Below are positions 1-8,397 of a DNA stretch of 43,901 nt, one piece after another. The stretch is from Methyloversatilis discipulorum (GTDB taxonomy: Bacteria > Pseudomonadota > Gammaproteobacteria > Burkholderiales > Rhodocyclaceae), in the NCBI RefSeq assembly GCF_018780585.1, contig NZ_JADMJL010000030.1, forward strand, positions 1-43,901, read 5' to 3'. The translations under genes were made by a program, and so were the position numbers. Each line of letters starts with the position of its first letter. Position 1 is the stretch's first letter. Below the pieces are notes generated by a model, which was not told the DNA's origin, made no database searches, and worked only from the letters and a program-made list of their open reading frames with translations.

Positions 1-37
1 CAAGCTATTCCTACGCTTGCCAGGGCAGAACATACAA

Positions 38-200
38 GCGGCCTTGGCCGCGACAGGGCTGTCGCTGTCCGTCGGCTTCGATCCAGGCGGCTGTCGGGGT
101 CAGAAGACCCCTCCCGCAGAACCCTGTCCCGGCCAGGATCGTGGTTCAGGCACCACCCCTGTCGGAGCGGCCCTGGCCGCGACGGGGGCGGTCGAGATCC
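38..200. repeat. REP-like palindromic repeats downstream of the GntR gene
   Basis: Three hairpins lie in 160 bases. At 38-65 there are two adjoining palindromes, GCGGCC-tt-GGCCGC followed by GCGACA-gggc-TGTCGC. The same 28 bases recur in reverse complement at 18866-18893. At 96-111 there is GGGGTC-agaa-GACCCC. At 167-180 there is GCGGCC-ct-GGCCGC, a diverged copy of the first element, followed by an imperfect second palindrome. The architecture (short GC hairpins in non-coding DNA beyond a stop codon, dispersed copies) fits bacterial REP/BIME elements. No transposase of the REP-associated type is seen in the window. Confidence 0.7.
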
Positions 201-214
201 GGCTGCGCCCGCCG

Positions 215-958
215 TCAGCGCCCGTTCGCCACCTTGCGGCTTGCCGATTCCTGCGCGAACTCCGGGACTGCGGACACCGTGTGAAAGGCCCGCCAGATGT
301 GGCCGGACAGCAGGCGGCACGCTTCGTCGGCGTCGCGCGCGATGGCCGCCTTGAAGATCTGTTCGTGTTCTTCGTGCACGTCCTGCGGCACCGGCCGGTT
401 CAGCACCGATATGCGGCGGTAGCGTTCGGACTGCCGGTACAGGATGGCCAGGAAGTGGCGGATCCAGCGCGAGCCGCAGGCGCCGATCAGCGTTTCGTGG
501 AACACGCGGTTACGCTCTTCCCACTCGTTCACGCTGCCGTCCAAATCGCCCGCGAGCTTTTCCTCGGCCCGGGTCAGCAGGTGGAAGGCACTCACCAGAT
601 TGCCTTCCCACGCCTCGTCGCCGTGGGCAATGCTCTGTCGCAGCGCCTCGCTTTCCAGCATCACCCGGGTGCGCGTGATGTCCTCGAGGTCGGCCAGCGA
701 TATGGGCGCCACGCGGAAGCCGCGCTGGCCCTGAGCGACCACCAGCGAGTCGCTCACCAGCAGCGCCAGTGCCTCGCGCAGCGTGCCGGCGCCCACCTCG
801 TACTCGTCCTTCAGGTGCTCGACGCGAAGCTTCGCGCCGGGTGCGTGGCGACCTTCGATGATGTCGCGCCGCAACTGCCGGTAGGCGCCATCGACCAGTG
901 TCTTCGGCTCGTAGGCGTCGCCGTTGACCTGGAAGTCGCCGGTAATCAGCTGATCCAT
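215..958 (-). CDS. GntR-family (FadR/FCD subfamily) transcriptional regulator
   Basis: This is a DNA-binding repressor or activator of about 247 residues. The N-terminal third is a winged helix (around residues 20-85, with the typical GntR stretch LRRDIIEGRHAPGAKL and TLREAL). The C-terminal part is an all-helical FCD ligand-binding domain with metal-binding-type histidines (FHETLIGACG, DVHEEHEQI, LSGHI). I chose the ATG at 956-958 because AGGGA lies about nine bases upstream of it; an in-frame upstream start at 1006 exists but has no ribosome site. The gene is divergent from the meta-cleavage operon that starts at 1148, so it very likely controls that operon, probably by responding to a pathway intermediate. 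The ligand is unknown. Confidence 0.88.
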   Translation of the reverse strand: MDQLITGDFQVNGDAYEPKTLVDGAYRQLRRDIIEGRHAPGAKLRVEHLKDEYEVGAGTLREALALLVSDSLVVAQGQRGFRVAPISLADLEDITRTRVMLESEALRQSIAHGDEAWEGNLVSAFHLLTRAEEKLAGDLDGSVNEWEERNRVFHETLIGACGSRWIRHFLAILYRQSERYRRISVLNRPVPQDVHEEHEQIFKAAIARDADEACRLLSGHIWRAFHTVSAVPEFAQESASRKVANGR

Positions 959-1056
959 TTGATGTTTCCCTGAATGCCCACGCGGGTTGGGCGGGCATGT
1001 CGCCATTCTAGTTCCGAACTTTCTCCGTGAAAAGCCAAAAATCTCGAGAAAAAACG

Positions 1057-1085
1057 TTGACGTCGAGATAATCGTTTTATATCGT
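1057..1085 (+). promoter_or_regulatory. Predicted sigma-70 promoter of the meta-cleavage operon
   Basis: TTGACG at 1057-1062 and TATCGT at 1080-1085 are separated by 17 bases, within an unusually A/T-rich patch between the divergent GntR gene and the operon. Transcription would start near 1092, inside the palindrome described next. No sigma-54 type sequence was found here, unlike the two other promoters of this catabolic region. Confidence 0.55.
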
Positions 1086-1091
1086 TAAGTC

Positions 1092-1106
1092 CATCGAATA
1101 TCGATG
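1092..1106. promoter_or_regulatory. Candidate GntR operator (perfect palindrome)
   Basis: CATCGA-ata-TCGATG is a perfect inverted repeat with a three-base centre. It sits right behind the predicted -10 element, where a bound repressor would block transcription. Short palindromes of this size are normal for FadR-subfamily regulators, so the neighbouring GntR protein is the obvious candidate. Binding itself is inference. Confidence 0.5.
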
Positions 1107-1147
1107 AGTGAGAGGTCGCGATACAGCGGCCCCGCGGAGGAGACGAC

Positions 1148-1585
1148 ATGGACGTGGCAGCACGGCAATCGACAGTGGGCTGGGAGGCGGCATCGGCGGC
1201 GGTCAGCGCGGCGGTGGCGCACGCGGCGTCCGTCGGCGCCTGCGTCAATGCAGCGGTGGTCGATCGCGCCGGTCAGTTGGTGTCCTTCCTGCGCATGCCG
1301 GGCGCCCCGCTGCACTCGGTCGATATCGCGATCGACAAGGCCTATACCGCCGCCAGCTTCGGCCTGCCGACCGGCGACTGGGCGGCCGCGCTCTCATCCC
1401 ATTCCGACGCAGTCCGCCAGGGGCTGCCGCTGCGCCCGCGCATGGTCATGTTCGGCGGCGGCTTGCCGCTGGTGGTGGCCGGCGAGCGCATCGGCGGCAT
1501 CGGCATTTCCGGTGGCTCCGAGGCGCAGGACGAGGACTGCGCCCGCGCAGCGCTCGCAGCGCTCGGCTTGACCTCGGCGCGCTGA
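1148..1585 (+). CDS. GlcG/HbpS-like (heme-binding family) protein
   Basis: The product is 145 residues, the usual size for GlcG/HbpS proteins. It shows the family pattern: an N-terminal helix rich in alanine, then VNAAVVDRAGQLVSFLRMPGA, a middle helix carrying KAYTAASFGLPT, and a C-terminal GGLPLVVAGERIGGIGISGG. The start ATG is preceded by GGAGGAGA. It is the first gene of the catabolic operon, 27 bases before the dehydrogenase gene. Members are common in aromatic and glycolate operons; some bind heme, and many have no proven role. A function in handling a pathway intermediate or cofactor is possible but not shown by the sequence. Confidence 0.82.
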   Translation: MDVAARQSTVGWEAASAAVSAAVAHAASVGACVNAAVVDRAGQLVSFLRMPGAPLHSVDIAIDKAYTAASFGLPTGDWAAALSSHSDAVRQGLPLRPRMVMFGGGLPLVVAGERIGGIGISGGSEAQDEDCARAALAALGLTSAR

Positions 1586-1612
1586 CGCGCCGCTCCAACA
1601 AGAAAGAGATCG

Positions 1613-3073
1613 ATGAAACAGATCAGCCACTTCATCAATGGCGAGTTCGTCGCCGGCCGCGAAGGCCGCCGCTTCGACAAGCGCTCGCCGCTGGACAACC
1701 GCGTCATCGCCTCGGTCAGCGAAGCCGGGCGCGACGAGGTGAATGCCGCGGTCGCCGCAGCGCGTGCCGCGCTCGAAGGACCGTGGGGCCGCATGACGGT
1801 GACCGCGCGCACCGAACTGCTGTACGCGGTCGCCAATGAAATCAACCGCCGCTTCGACGACTTCGTCGCCGCCGAAGTGGCCGACACCGGCAAGCCGGTC
1901 AGCCTCGCCAGCCACCTCGACATTCCGCGCGGTGCCGCCAACTTCAAGATCTTCGCCGACGTGGTCAAGAACGTGCCGGGCGAGTTCTTCGAAATGGCGA
2001 CGCCGGACGGCCGTGGCGCGATCAACTACGCGCTGCGCAAGCCGGTCGGCGTGGTCGGCGTGGTGTGTCCGTGGAACCTGCCGCTGCTGCTGATGACCTG
2101 GAAGGTCGGCCCGGCGCTGGCCTGCGGCAACACCGTGGTGGTGAAGCCGTCGGAAGAGACGCCGCAGACCGCGGCGCTGCTCGGCGAAGTGATGAACGCG
2201 GTCGGCATGCCGGCCGGCGTCTACAACGTGGTGCACGGTTTCGGCCCGGATTCGGCCGGCGAATTCCTGACCACCCACCCGGGCGTCAATGCCATCACCT
2301 TCACCGGCGAGACGCGCACCGGCGAAGCCATCATGAAGGCGGCCGCCGGCGGCGCGCGGCCGGTGTCGCTGGAAATGGGTGGCAAGAATCCGGCCATCGT
2401 GTTCGCCGACTGCGACTTCGACGCCGCCATCGCCGGCACGCTGCGTTCGGCCTTCGCCAACTGCGGTCAGGTTTGCCTCGGCACCGAGCGCGTCTATGTC
2501 GAGCGCCCGCTGTTCGAGCGCTTCGTCGCCGCGCTGAAGCAGGGCGCCGAGGCGCTGGTCATGGGCCGGCCGGAGGACGAAGCCACCGGCATGGGCCCGC
2601 TGATCTCGGCCGAGCACAAGCAGAAGGTGCTGGCCTACTACCGCCGCGCGGTGGAAGAGGGCGCCACCGTCGTCACCGGCGGCGGCGTTCCGGCCATGCC
2701 GGGCGAACTGGCCAACGGCGCCTGGGTGCAACCCACGATCTGGACCGGATTACCGGAGACCGCCGCCGTCGTGCGCGAGGAAATCTTCGGCCCGTGTTGC
2801 CACATCGCGCCCTTCGACCGCGAAGAGGACGCGATCCGCATGGCCAACGACACGAACTACGGCCTCGCCGCGTCTGTATGGACGTCCGACATCACGCGCG
2901 GCCACCGCGTCGCGGCCGCACTCGACACCGGTCTGGTGTGGGTGAACTCCTGGTTCCTGCGCGACCTGCGCACGCCTTTCGGCGGCGCCAAGCAATCGGG
3001 CATCGGCCGCGAAGGCGGCGTGCATTCGCTCGAGTTCTACACCGAGCTGAAGAACGTGTGCGTGAAGCTGTGA
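1613..3073 (+). CDS. dmpC/xylG: 2-hydroxymuconic semialdehyde dehydrogenase
   Basis: This is an NAD-dependent aldehyde dehydrogenase of 486 residues, the normal length for the XylG/DmpC group. It oxidises 2-hydroxymuconic semialdehyde, the ring-cleavage product of catechol, to 2-hydroxymuconate (4-oxalocrotonate). Visible elements are the CPWNLP motif with the catalytic-site asparagine at about 155, the FTGET cofactor segment at 230-234, the general base Glu254 in LEMGGKNP, and the nucleophile Cys288 in NCGQVCLG. The start is preceded by AAGAAAGAG. It lies second in the operon and defines the oxidative (4-oxalocrotonate) branch, together with the decarboxylase and tautomerase genes downstream. 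Assignment to this substrate rests on both family resemblance and context. Confidence 0.93.
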   Translation: MKQISHFINGEFVAGREGRRFDKRSPLDNRVIASVSEAGRDEVNAAVAAARAALEGPWGRMTVTARTELLYAVANEINRRFDDFVAAEVADTGKPVSLASHLDIPRGAANFKIFADVVKNVPGEFFEMATPDGRGAINYALRKPVGVVGVVCPWNLPLLLMTWKVGPALACGNTVVVKPSEETPQTAALLGEVMNAVGMPAGVYNVVHGFGPDSAGEFLTTHPGVNAITFTGETRTGEAIMKAAAGGARPVSLEMGGKNPAIVFADCDFDAAIAGTLRSAFANCGQVCLGTERVYVERPLFERFVAALKQGAEALVMGRPEDEATGMGPLISAEHKQKVLAYYRRAVEEGATVVTGGGVPAMPGELANGAWVQPTIWTGLPETAAVVREEIFGPCCHIAPFDREEDAIRMANDTNYGLAASVWTSDITRGHRVAAALDTGLVWVNSWFLRDLRTPFGGAKQSGIGREGGVHSLEFYTELKNVCVKL

Positions 3074-3084
3074 GGAGCGCCGAC

Positions 3085-3918
3085 ATGAACGCACCGCTGA
3101 ATCCGGAAATCGCCCGCAGTATCGTCGCCGCCGGCATCACCACCAACTATCACGACCTGGGCAGCGGCTTTCCGGTGCTCATGCTGCACGGCTCGGGCCC
3201 CGGTGTCAGCGCCTGGGCGAACTGGCGGCTGGTCATGCCGCAGATTGCCGAACGCGCTCGCGTGATTGCACCGGACATGGCGGGTTTCGGCTACACCGAG
3301 CGTCGCCCGGATCTCCGGTACGACATGGACACCTGGGTCGCCCAGGCCGTTGGCATGCTGGATGCGCTCGGCATCGAGCGCGCCGATCTGGTCGGCAACA
3401 GCTTCGGCGGCGGACTGGCGCTGCAGGTCGCCATCCGTCACCCGCACCGCATCCGCCGTCTGGTGCTGATGGGCAGCGTCGGCGTGCGCTTCGACATCAC
3501 GCCGGCGCTCGACGCGGTGTGGGGTTACACGCCGTCGATCGAAACCATGCGCGGCCTGCTCGACCTGTTCGCCTACGACCGCTCGCTGGCGAACGACGAG
3601 CTGGCGAAGTTGCGCTACGAGGCGTCGATCCGCCCGGGCTTCCAGGAATCCTTCGCCGCCATGTTTCCGGCGCCGCGCCAGCGCTGGGTCGATGCGATGG
3701 CCAGCAATGTCGAGGACATCAAGACGTTGCCACACGAAACACTGGTCATCCACGGCCGGGAAGACAAGGTCATCCCGCTCGACACCTCGCTCACGCTGGC
3801 GCAGTGGATACCGAACGCGCAGCTGCACGTGTACGGCAAGTGCGGCCACTGGACGCAGATCGAGCACGCCGCGCGCTTCGCGCGTCTCGTCGCGGACTTC
3901 CTCACCGAACCCCATTGA
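3085..3918 (+). CDS. dmpD/xylF: 2-hydroxymuconic semialdehyde hydrolase
   Basis: This is an alpha/beta hydrolase of 277 residues that splits the meta-cleavage product into 2-oxopent-4-enoate and a carboxylic acid (formate from catechol). It has the oxyanion-hole HGSGPG at 35-40, the nucleophile elbow GNSFGG with Ser106, the acid Asp227 in HGREDKVIP and the base His255 in CGHWTQIE. HGSGPGVSAWANW is typical of carbon-carbon bond hydrolases of meta pathways. The start at 3085 follows GAGGAG. A longer open frame runs in from upstream, but that part is only a shadow of the dehydrogenase gene. This is the hydrolytic branch of the pathway, parallel to the dehydrogenase branch. Confidence 0.94.
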   Translation: MNAPLNPEIARSIVAAGITTNYHDLGSGFPVLMLHGSGPGVSAWANWRLVMPQIAERARVIAPDMAGFGYTERRPDLRYDMDTWVAQAVGMLDALGIERADLVGNSFGGGLALQVAIRHPHRIRRLVLMGSVGVRFDITPALDAVWGYTPSIETMRGLLDLFAYDRSLANDELAKLRYEASIRPGFQESFAAMFPAPRQRWVDAMASNVEDIKTLPHETLVIHGREDKVIPLDTSLTLAQWIPNAQLHVYGKCGHWTQIEHAARFARLVADFLTEPH

Positions 3919-3931
3919 ACAGGCCCCGGAC

Positions 3932-4717
3932 ATGATGCAAGCCCAGAAGATCCAGCAGTACGGCGACGAGCTGTACGCCGCGCTCACCACCCGCGAAACC
4001 GTGGCGCCGCTGACCAGCCGCGAGCCGGACATCACGATCGAGGATGCCTACCACATCCAGCAGCGCATGATTGCGCGCCGGCTGGACGCCGGCGAGCGCA
4101 TCGTCGGCAAGAAGATCGGCGTCACCTCGAAAGTGGTGCAGAACATGCTGAACGTGCACCAGCCGGACTTCGGCTACCTGCTCGACGGCATGATCTACAA
4201 CGAGGGCGAGTCGATCGCTGCGAACTCGCTGATCCAGCCGCGCGCCGAAGGCGAGATCGCCTTCATCCTGAAGCACGACATCATGGGCCCGGGCGTCACC
4301 GGCGCCGACGTGCTGCGCGCCACCGAGTGCGTGATGCCCTGCTTCGAAATAGTCGATTCGCGCATCCACGAATGGAAGATCCGCATTCAGGACACGGTGG
4401 CCGACAACGCGTCGTGCGGCGTGTTCGTGCTCGGCGACCGCGCGGTGTCGCCGCGCAATCTCGACCTCGGCCTGTGCGGCATGGTGCTGGAACTGAACGG
4501 CGACATCGTCGGCACCGGTGCCGGCGCCGCCGCGCTCGGCCATCCGGTCAACGCTGTCGTCTGGCTCGCCAACACGCTGGGCCGTCTCGGCATTCCGCTC
4601 AAGGCCGGTGAAGTGATCCTGTCCGGCTCGCTCGCCGCCCTCATTCCGGTCAAGGCTGGCGACAGCCTGCGCATCGCCATCGGTGGCCTCGGCGGCTGCT
4701 CGGTGCGCTTCGTCTAG
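3932..4717 (+). CDS. dmpE/xylJ: 2-oxopent-4-enoate hydratase
   Basis: This is a hydratase of the FAH-like hydratase/decarboxylase superfamily, 261 residues. It adds water to 2-oxopent-4-enoate to give 4-hydroxy-2-oxovalerate. Typical features are [15 protein letters not shown] near residue 56, the metal-binding region [10 protein letters not shown] around 104-113, CFEIVDSRI, and [15 protein letters not shown] in the C-terminal part. It is paralogous to the decarboxylase encoded at 7318; the order in the pathway and the KKIGVTS versus LKAGLTS signatures separate the two. Two adjacent ATG codons (3932 and 3935) are possible starts. Confidence 0.92.
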   Translation: MMQAQKIQQYGDELYAALTTRETVAPLTSREPDITIEDAYHIQQRMIARRLDAGERIVGKKIGVTSKVVQNMLNVHQPDFGYLLDGMIYNEGESIAANSLIQPRAEGEIAFILKHDIMGPGVTGADVLRATECVMPCFEIVDSRIHEWKIRIQDTVADNASCGVFVLGDRAVSPRNLDLGLCGMVLELNGDIVGTGAGAAALGHPVNAVVWLANTLGRLGIPLKAGEVILSGSLAALIPVKAGDSLRIAIGGLGGCSVRFV

Positions 4718-4727
4718 GACCGACGCC

Positions 4728-5342
4728 ATGGCACGCATCGCACCCCTCTCCATCGAGTCCACGCCGGACATGGCGGCCGACTTCGCCTTCTTCGAGCGCA
4801 CGCTCGGCTTCGTGCCGAACAGCCTGCGCACGATGGCCTACAGGCCGGCGCTGGCGAAGGGCCTGATCGCGTTGAGCCGCGGTGTGTATGACCCGGCGGG
4901 CGAGGTCGATCTGGGCTTCAAGCGCCTGATCGGTCACGTCGCCAGCATGGCGGCCGGCTGCCTGTACTGCCGTGCGCATACCGCCACCAGTGCGCTGCGC
5001 CACGGTGTGGCCGCGGAAAAGATGGCGGCCATCGCCGACTACCGCAGCAGCCCGCTTTTCTCCGACGCCGAACGCGTGGCGCTCGATTTCGCGCTGGCCG
5101 CGGCGAGCCAGCCGAACGACGTGACGGACGAACTGTTCGCCGGCCTCCGTGCGCACTGGAACGAGGGCCAGATCGTCGAGCTGCTCGGCGTGATCGCGCT
5201 CTTCGGCTTCTTCAATCGCTGGAACGATTCCCTGGCAACGACGCTTGAGTCCGAGCCCCTTCAAACCGCTGGCAGCGTGCTCGCGAACACCGGCTGGTCG
5301 GCCGGCAAGCACGCCGCCGGAGACGAGGACATCCCTGCATGA
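4728..5342 (+). CDS. AhpD-like / carboxymuconolactone decarboxylase family protein
   Basis: The protein has 204 residues and the AhpD-type redox motif GCLYCRAHT around residues 81-89. Both cysteines are present and a histidine follows, as in peroxidase-like members of the carboxymuconolactone decarboxylase superfamily. The region [15 protein letters not shown] before it is the usual helix. The ATG at 4728 lies ten bases after the hydratase stop, and its own stop overlaps the start of the acetaldehyde dehydrogenase gene (ATGA at 5339-5342), so it is translationally coupled into the pathway. It is not one of the standard meta-pathway enzymes. A role in detoxifying peroxides or a reactive aldehyde is an inference; true decarboxylase activity is unlikely because this family branch carries a CxxC centre. 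Confidence 0.82.
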   Translation: MARIAPLSIESTPDMAADFAFFERTLGFVPNSLRTMAYRPALAKGLIALSRGVYDPAGEVDLGFKRLIGHVASMAAGCLYCRAHTATSALRHGVAAEKMAAIADYRSSPLFSDAERVALDFALAAASQPNDVTDELFAGLRAHWNEGQIVELLGVIALFGFFNRWNDSLATTLESEPLQTAGSVLANTGWSAGKHAAGDEDIPA

Positions 5343-6256
5343 ACAAGATCAAGTGTGCATTGATCGGGCCGGGCAATATCGGCACCGATCTGCTCTACAA
5401 GCTGAAGCGCAGCCCGGTGCTGGAGCCGGTCTGGATGGTCGGCATCGACCCTGCGTCCGAAGGCCTGGCGCGCGCCCGCGACATGGGCATCAAGACCACC
5501 AGCGACGGCGTCGACGGCCTGCTGCCGCACGTCAAGGCGGACGGCATCCAGATCGCCTTCGACGCCACCAGCGCCTACGTGCATGCCGAGAACTCGCGCA
5601 AGCTCAATGCGCTGGGCGTGATGATGATCGACTTGACGCCTGCCGCCATCGGCCCCTTCTGCGTGCCGCCGGTGAATCTGAAGGAACACGTCGGCAAGCG
5701 CGAGATGAACGTCAACATGGTCACCTGCGGTGGCCAGGCGACGATCCCCATGGTGGCGGCGGTGTCGCGTGTGCAGAAGGTGAGCTACGGCGAGATCGTC
5801 GCCACCGTGTCCAGCCGCTCGGTCGGACCGGGCACGCGCAAGAACATCGACGAATTCACCCGCACCACGTCCGGCGCCATCGAGCGCGTCGGCGGTGCGG
5901 CCAAGGGCAAGGCCATCATCGTGATCAACCCAGCCGAGCCGCCGCTGATCATGCGCGACACCATTCACTGCATCACCGAGTCGGCGCCGCGTGCGGCCGA
6001 AATCGAGGAATCGGTGCACGACATGATCCGCCAGGTGCAGGCCTACGTGCCCGGTTACCGGCTGGTCAATGGCCCGGTGATCGACATGGACACCCACCGC
6101 GTGTCCATCTTCATGGAAGTCGCCGGCCTCGGCGACTACCTGCCGAAGTACGCCGGCAATCTCGACATCATGACCGCCGCCGCCGCGCGCACGGCCGAGA
6201 TGTTCGCCGAAGAAATCCTGAACGGCTCGCTCTCGCTCGAGCCCGTCCCCGCTTGA
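5339..6256 (+). CDS. dmpF/mhpF: Acetaldehyde dehydrogenase (acylating)
   Basis: The enzyme has 305 residues and converts acetaldehyde, NAD and CoA to acetyl-CoA. It forms a channelling complex with the aldolase encoded next. It has an N-terminal Rossmann motif ([13 protein letters not shown], residues 7-19), the catalytic Cys130 in [12 protein letters not shown], and the conserved segments [12 protein letters not shown] and NPAEPP. Length and motifs match the DmpF/MhpF type exactly. The start overlaps the stop of the AhpD-like gene, and the aldolase gene begins 17 bases after its own stop. Confidence 0.95.
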   Translation: MNKIKCALIGPGNIGTDLLYKLKRSPVLEPVWMVGIDPASEGLARARDMGIKTTSDGVDGLLPHVKADGIQIAFDATSAYVHAENSRKLNALGVMMIDLTPAAIGPFCVPPVNLKEHVGKREMNVNMVTCGGQATIPMVAAVSRVQKVSYGEIVATVSSRSVGPGTRKNIDEFTRTTSGAIERVGGAAKGKAIIVINPAEPPLIMRDTIHCITESAPRAAEIEESVHDMIRQVQAYVPGYRLVNGPVIDMDTHRVSIFMEVAGLGDYLPKYAGNLDIMTAAAARTAEMFAEEILNGSLSLEPVPA

Positions 6257-6273
6257 GCGCAAAGGACACGACC

Positions 6274-7314
6274 ATGAATCTCAAGGGCAAGAAGGTCACG
6301 CTGCACGACAACACGCTGCGCGACGGCATGCATCCGAAGCGCCACCAGATCACGCTGGACCAGATGCTGGCGGTGGCGCGCGGCCTCGACGAGGCGGGCA
6401 TGCCGCTGATCGAGGTGACGCACGGCGACGGCCTCGGTGGCGCGTCGGTGAATTACGGCTTCCCGCTGCACAGCGACGAGGAGTACCTCTCCACCGTCAT
6501 CCCGGCGATGAAGAACACCAAGGTGTCGGCGCTGCTGCTGCCCGGCATCGGCACCGTCGACCACCTGCGCATGGCGCACGAACTGGGCGTGCACACCATA
6601 CGTGTCGCCACCCACTGCACCGAAGCCGACGTGTCTGAACAGCACATCGGTCTGGCACGCAAGCTGGAGATGGACACCGTGGGCTTCCTGATGATGGCCC
6701 ACATGATCGAGCCGGAAAAGCTGGTCGCGCAGGCGAAGCTGATGGAAAGCTACGGTGCCAACTGCGTCTATGTGACTGACTCCGCCGGCTACATGCTGCC
6801 GGACGACGTGACGGCGCGCGTGAGCGCAGTGCGCCAGGCGTTGAAGCCCGAAACCGAGATCGGCTTCCACGGCCACCACAACATGTCGATGGGCGTGTCG
6901 AACTCGCTGGCGGCGATCGAGGCCGGTGCCACCCGCATCGACGGCTCGACCAACGGTCTGGGCGCCGGCGCCGGCAACACGCCGCTGGAGGTGTTCGTCG
7001 CGGTGGCCAACCGCATGGGCATCGAAACCGGTGTCGATCTGTACCGCATCATGGACGTGGCCGAAGACCTGGTGCTGCCGATGATGGAGCACCTGGTGCG
7101 CATCGACCGCGACTCGCTGACGCTGGGCTACGCCGGCGTCTATTCCTCCTTCCTGCTGTTCGCCAAGCGCGCCGGCGCCAAGTACGGCATCGCGCCGCGC
7201 GACATCCTGATGGAGCTCGGTCGCCGCGGCATGGTGGGCGGGCAGGAGGACATGATCGAGGACACCGCGATCACGATGGCGCGCGAGCGGGCGACCGCGG
7301 CGGCGGAGGGCTGA
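6274..7314 (+). CDS. dmpG/mhpE: 4-hydroxy-2-oxovalerate aldolase
   Basis: This metal-dependent class II aldolase of the DRE-TIM (HMGL-like) family has 346 residues and cleaves 4-hydroxy-2-oxovalerate to pyruvate and acetaldehyde. The signature [12 protein letters not shown] lies at residues 14-25 (Arg16 and Asp17 active site). The metal-binding GFHGHHN follows near residue 200, then [17 protein letters not shown]. The C-terminal helical domain typical of the DmpG part of the DmpFG complex is complete. The ATG at 6274 is preceded by AAAGGAC. Together with the preceding dehydrogenase it passes acetaldehyde through a protein tunnel in characterised homologues. Confidence 0.95.
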   Translation: MNLKGKKVTLHDNTLRDGMHPKRHQITLDQMLAVARGLDEAGMPLIEVTHGDGLGGASVNYGFPLHSDEEYLSTVIPAMKNTKVSALLLPGIGTVDHLRMAHELGVHTIRVATHCTEADVSEQHIGLARKLEMDTVGFLMMAHMIEPEKLVAQAKLMESYGANCVYVTDSAGYMLPDDVTARVSAVRQALKPETEIGFHGHHNMSMGVSNSLAAIEAGATRIDGSTNGLGAGAGNTPLEVFVAVANRMGIETGVDLYRIMDVAEDLVLPMMEHLVRIDRDSLTLGYAGVYSSFLLFAKRAGAKYGIAPRDILMELGRRGMVGGQEDMIEDTAITMARERATAAAEG

Positions 7315-7317
7315 ACG

Positions 7318-8106
7318 ATGAACCTCGACCGCATCACCATCGCGCTACTCGCCGAGCGCCTCGAAAACTGCGAGCTGGAAGCACGCGACACCACCAAGAT
7401 CACCGACGACCACCCGGACATGGACTGGGAGGACGCCTACGCGGTGCAGGACGCGATCCGCGCCCGCAAGCTGGCGCGCGGCGCGCGCATCGTCGGCCTG
7501 AAGGCCGGACTCACCTCGCGCGCCAAGATGAAGCAGATGGGCGTCGAAGACCCCGTGTTCGGCTTCCTGGTCGATGACTTCGCGGTCGCCGATGGCGGCG
7601 ACATCGATACGAAGAAGCTCATCCACCCCAAGGTCGAGCCGGAAATCGCCTTCGTCACCAAGGCGCCGCTGCGGGGGCCGGGCTGCCACATCGCGGCCGT
7701 GCTCGCCGCCACCGACTTCGTCGTGCCGGCCATCGAAATCATCGATTCGCGCTACCGCGACTTCAAGTTCGACCTGAAGAGCGTGGTCGCCGACAACTGC
7801 TCGTCGTCGCGCTTCGTGGTCGGCGGGACCGCGACGCCGGTCGAGGGCCTGGACCTGCGCACGCTGGGCGTGGTGCTGGAAAAGAACGGCCAGCCGGTGG
7901 CGCTCGGCGCCGGCGCCGCGGTGCTCGGCCACCCGGCGGCAGCCATCGCCATGCTCGCCAACATGCTGGGCCGGCGCGGCGAAGAGATCCCGGCCGGCAC
8001 GCTCATCCTGTCCGGCGGCATTACCGAGGCGGTCGCGGTGGCAGCCGGCGACAGCGTGAGCCTGCGCATCCAGTCGCTCGGTTCGACCAGCGTCCGCTTC
8101 GTCTGA
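7318..8106 (+). CDS. dmpH/xylI: 4-oxalocrotonate decarboxylase
   Basis: The protein has 262 residues and belongs to the same superfamily as the hydratase at 3932. It decarboxylates 4-oxalocrotonate (2-oxo-3-hexenedioate) to 2-oxopent-4-enoate, and in known systems it forms a complex with the hydratase. Recognisable parts are GLKAGLTSRAKMKQMGVEDPVFG, the metal-binding HPKVEPEIAFV, EIIDSRYRDFKF and LSGGITEAVAVAAGDSV. It starts three bases after the aldolase stop, so it is tightly coupled. Presence of dehydrogenase, tautomerase and decarboxylase shows that the oxidative branch is complete here. Confidence 0.93.
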   Translation: MNLDRITIALLAERLENCELEARDTTKITDDHPDMDWEDAYAVQDAIRARKLARGARIVGLKAGLTSRAKMKQMGVEDPVFGFLVDDFAVADGGDIDTKKLIHPKVEPEIAFVTKAPLRGPGCHIAAVLAATDFVVPAIEIIDSRYRDFKFDLKSVVADNCSSSRFVVGGTATPVEGLDLRTLGVVLEKNGQPVALGAGAAVLGHPAAAIAMLANMLGRRGEEIPAGTLILSGGITEAVAVAAGDSVSLRIQSLGSTSVRFV

Positions 8107-8136
8107 CCGCCCTTCGCCTTCCAGGAGAAACGACAT

Positions 8137-8328
8137 ATGCCATTCGCACAGATCAACCTGATCGAGGGTCGGACCGAGGACCAGAAGCGCGCCGTCATCG
8201 AGAAGGTGACGCAGGCACTGGTCGAGGCGGTCGGCGCACCGCGTGAAACGGTGCGCGTGATGATCGTCGAGGTGCCGAAGTCCCACTGGGGCATCGGCGG
8301 CGTCAGCGCCAAGGACCTCGGGCGCTAG
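8137..8328 (+). CDS. dmpI/xylH: 4-oxalocrotonate tautomerase
   Basis: A 63-residue protein, the canonical size of 4-oxalocrotonate tautomerase. After removal of the initiator methionine, Pro1 becomes the catalytic base (sequence begins MPFAQINLIEGRT). Two arginines near positions 11 and 40 of the mature chain correspond to substrate-binding residues in this family. It isomerises the enol form, 2-hydroxymuconate, to the keto form used by the decarboxylase. The start is preceded by CAGGAGAAA. It is the last pathway enzyme of the operon before the envelope genes. Confidence 0.93.
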   Translation: MPFAQINLIEGRTEDQKRAVIEKVTQALVEAVGAPRETVRVMIVEVPKSHWGIGGVSAKDLGR

Positions 8329-8363
8329 CCGCGCACCGTCACACGACTGAGCCCAATCGACGA

Positions 8364-8381
8364 CCCGGCCGCAGAGCCGGG
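8364..8381 (+). other. Intercistronic hairpin
   Basis: CCCGGC-cgcaga-GCCGGG lies between the tautomerase and the lipoprotein gene and has no T run behind it. It is the first of three strong hairpins at gene borders in this operon. A role in mRNA stability or partial termination is inference. Confidence 0.5.
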
Positions 8382-8397
8382 CAAGGAGGAGAAATAC

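Noticed and set aside
1394..2731. 445-codon minus-strand frame opposite the semialdehyde dehydrogenase gene
   Set aside because: The amino-acid content is that of an antisense shadow, and the dehydrogenase on the plus strand has all catalytic motifs.
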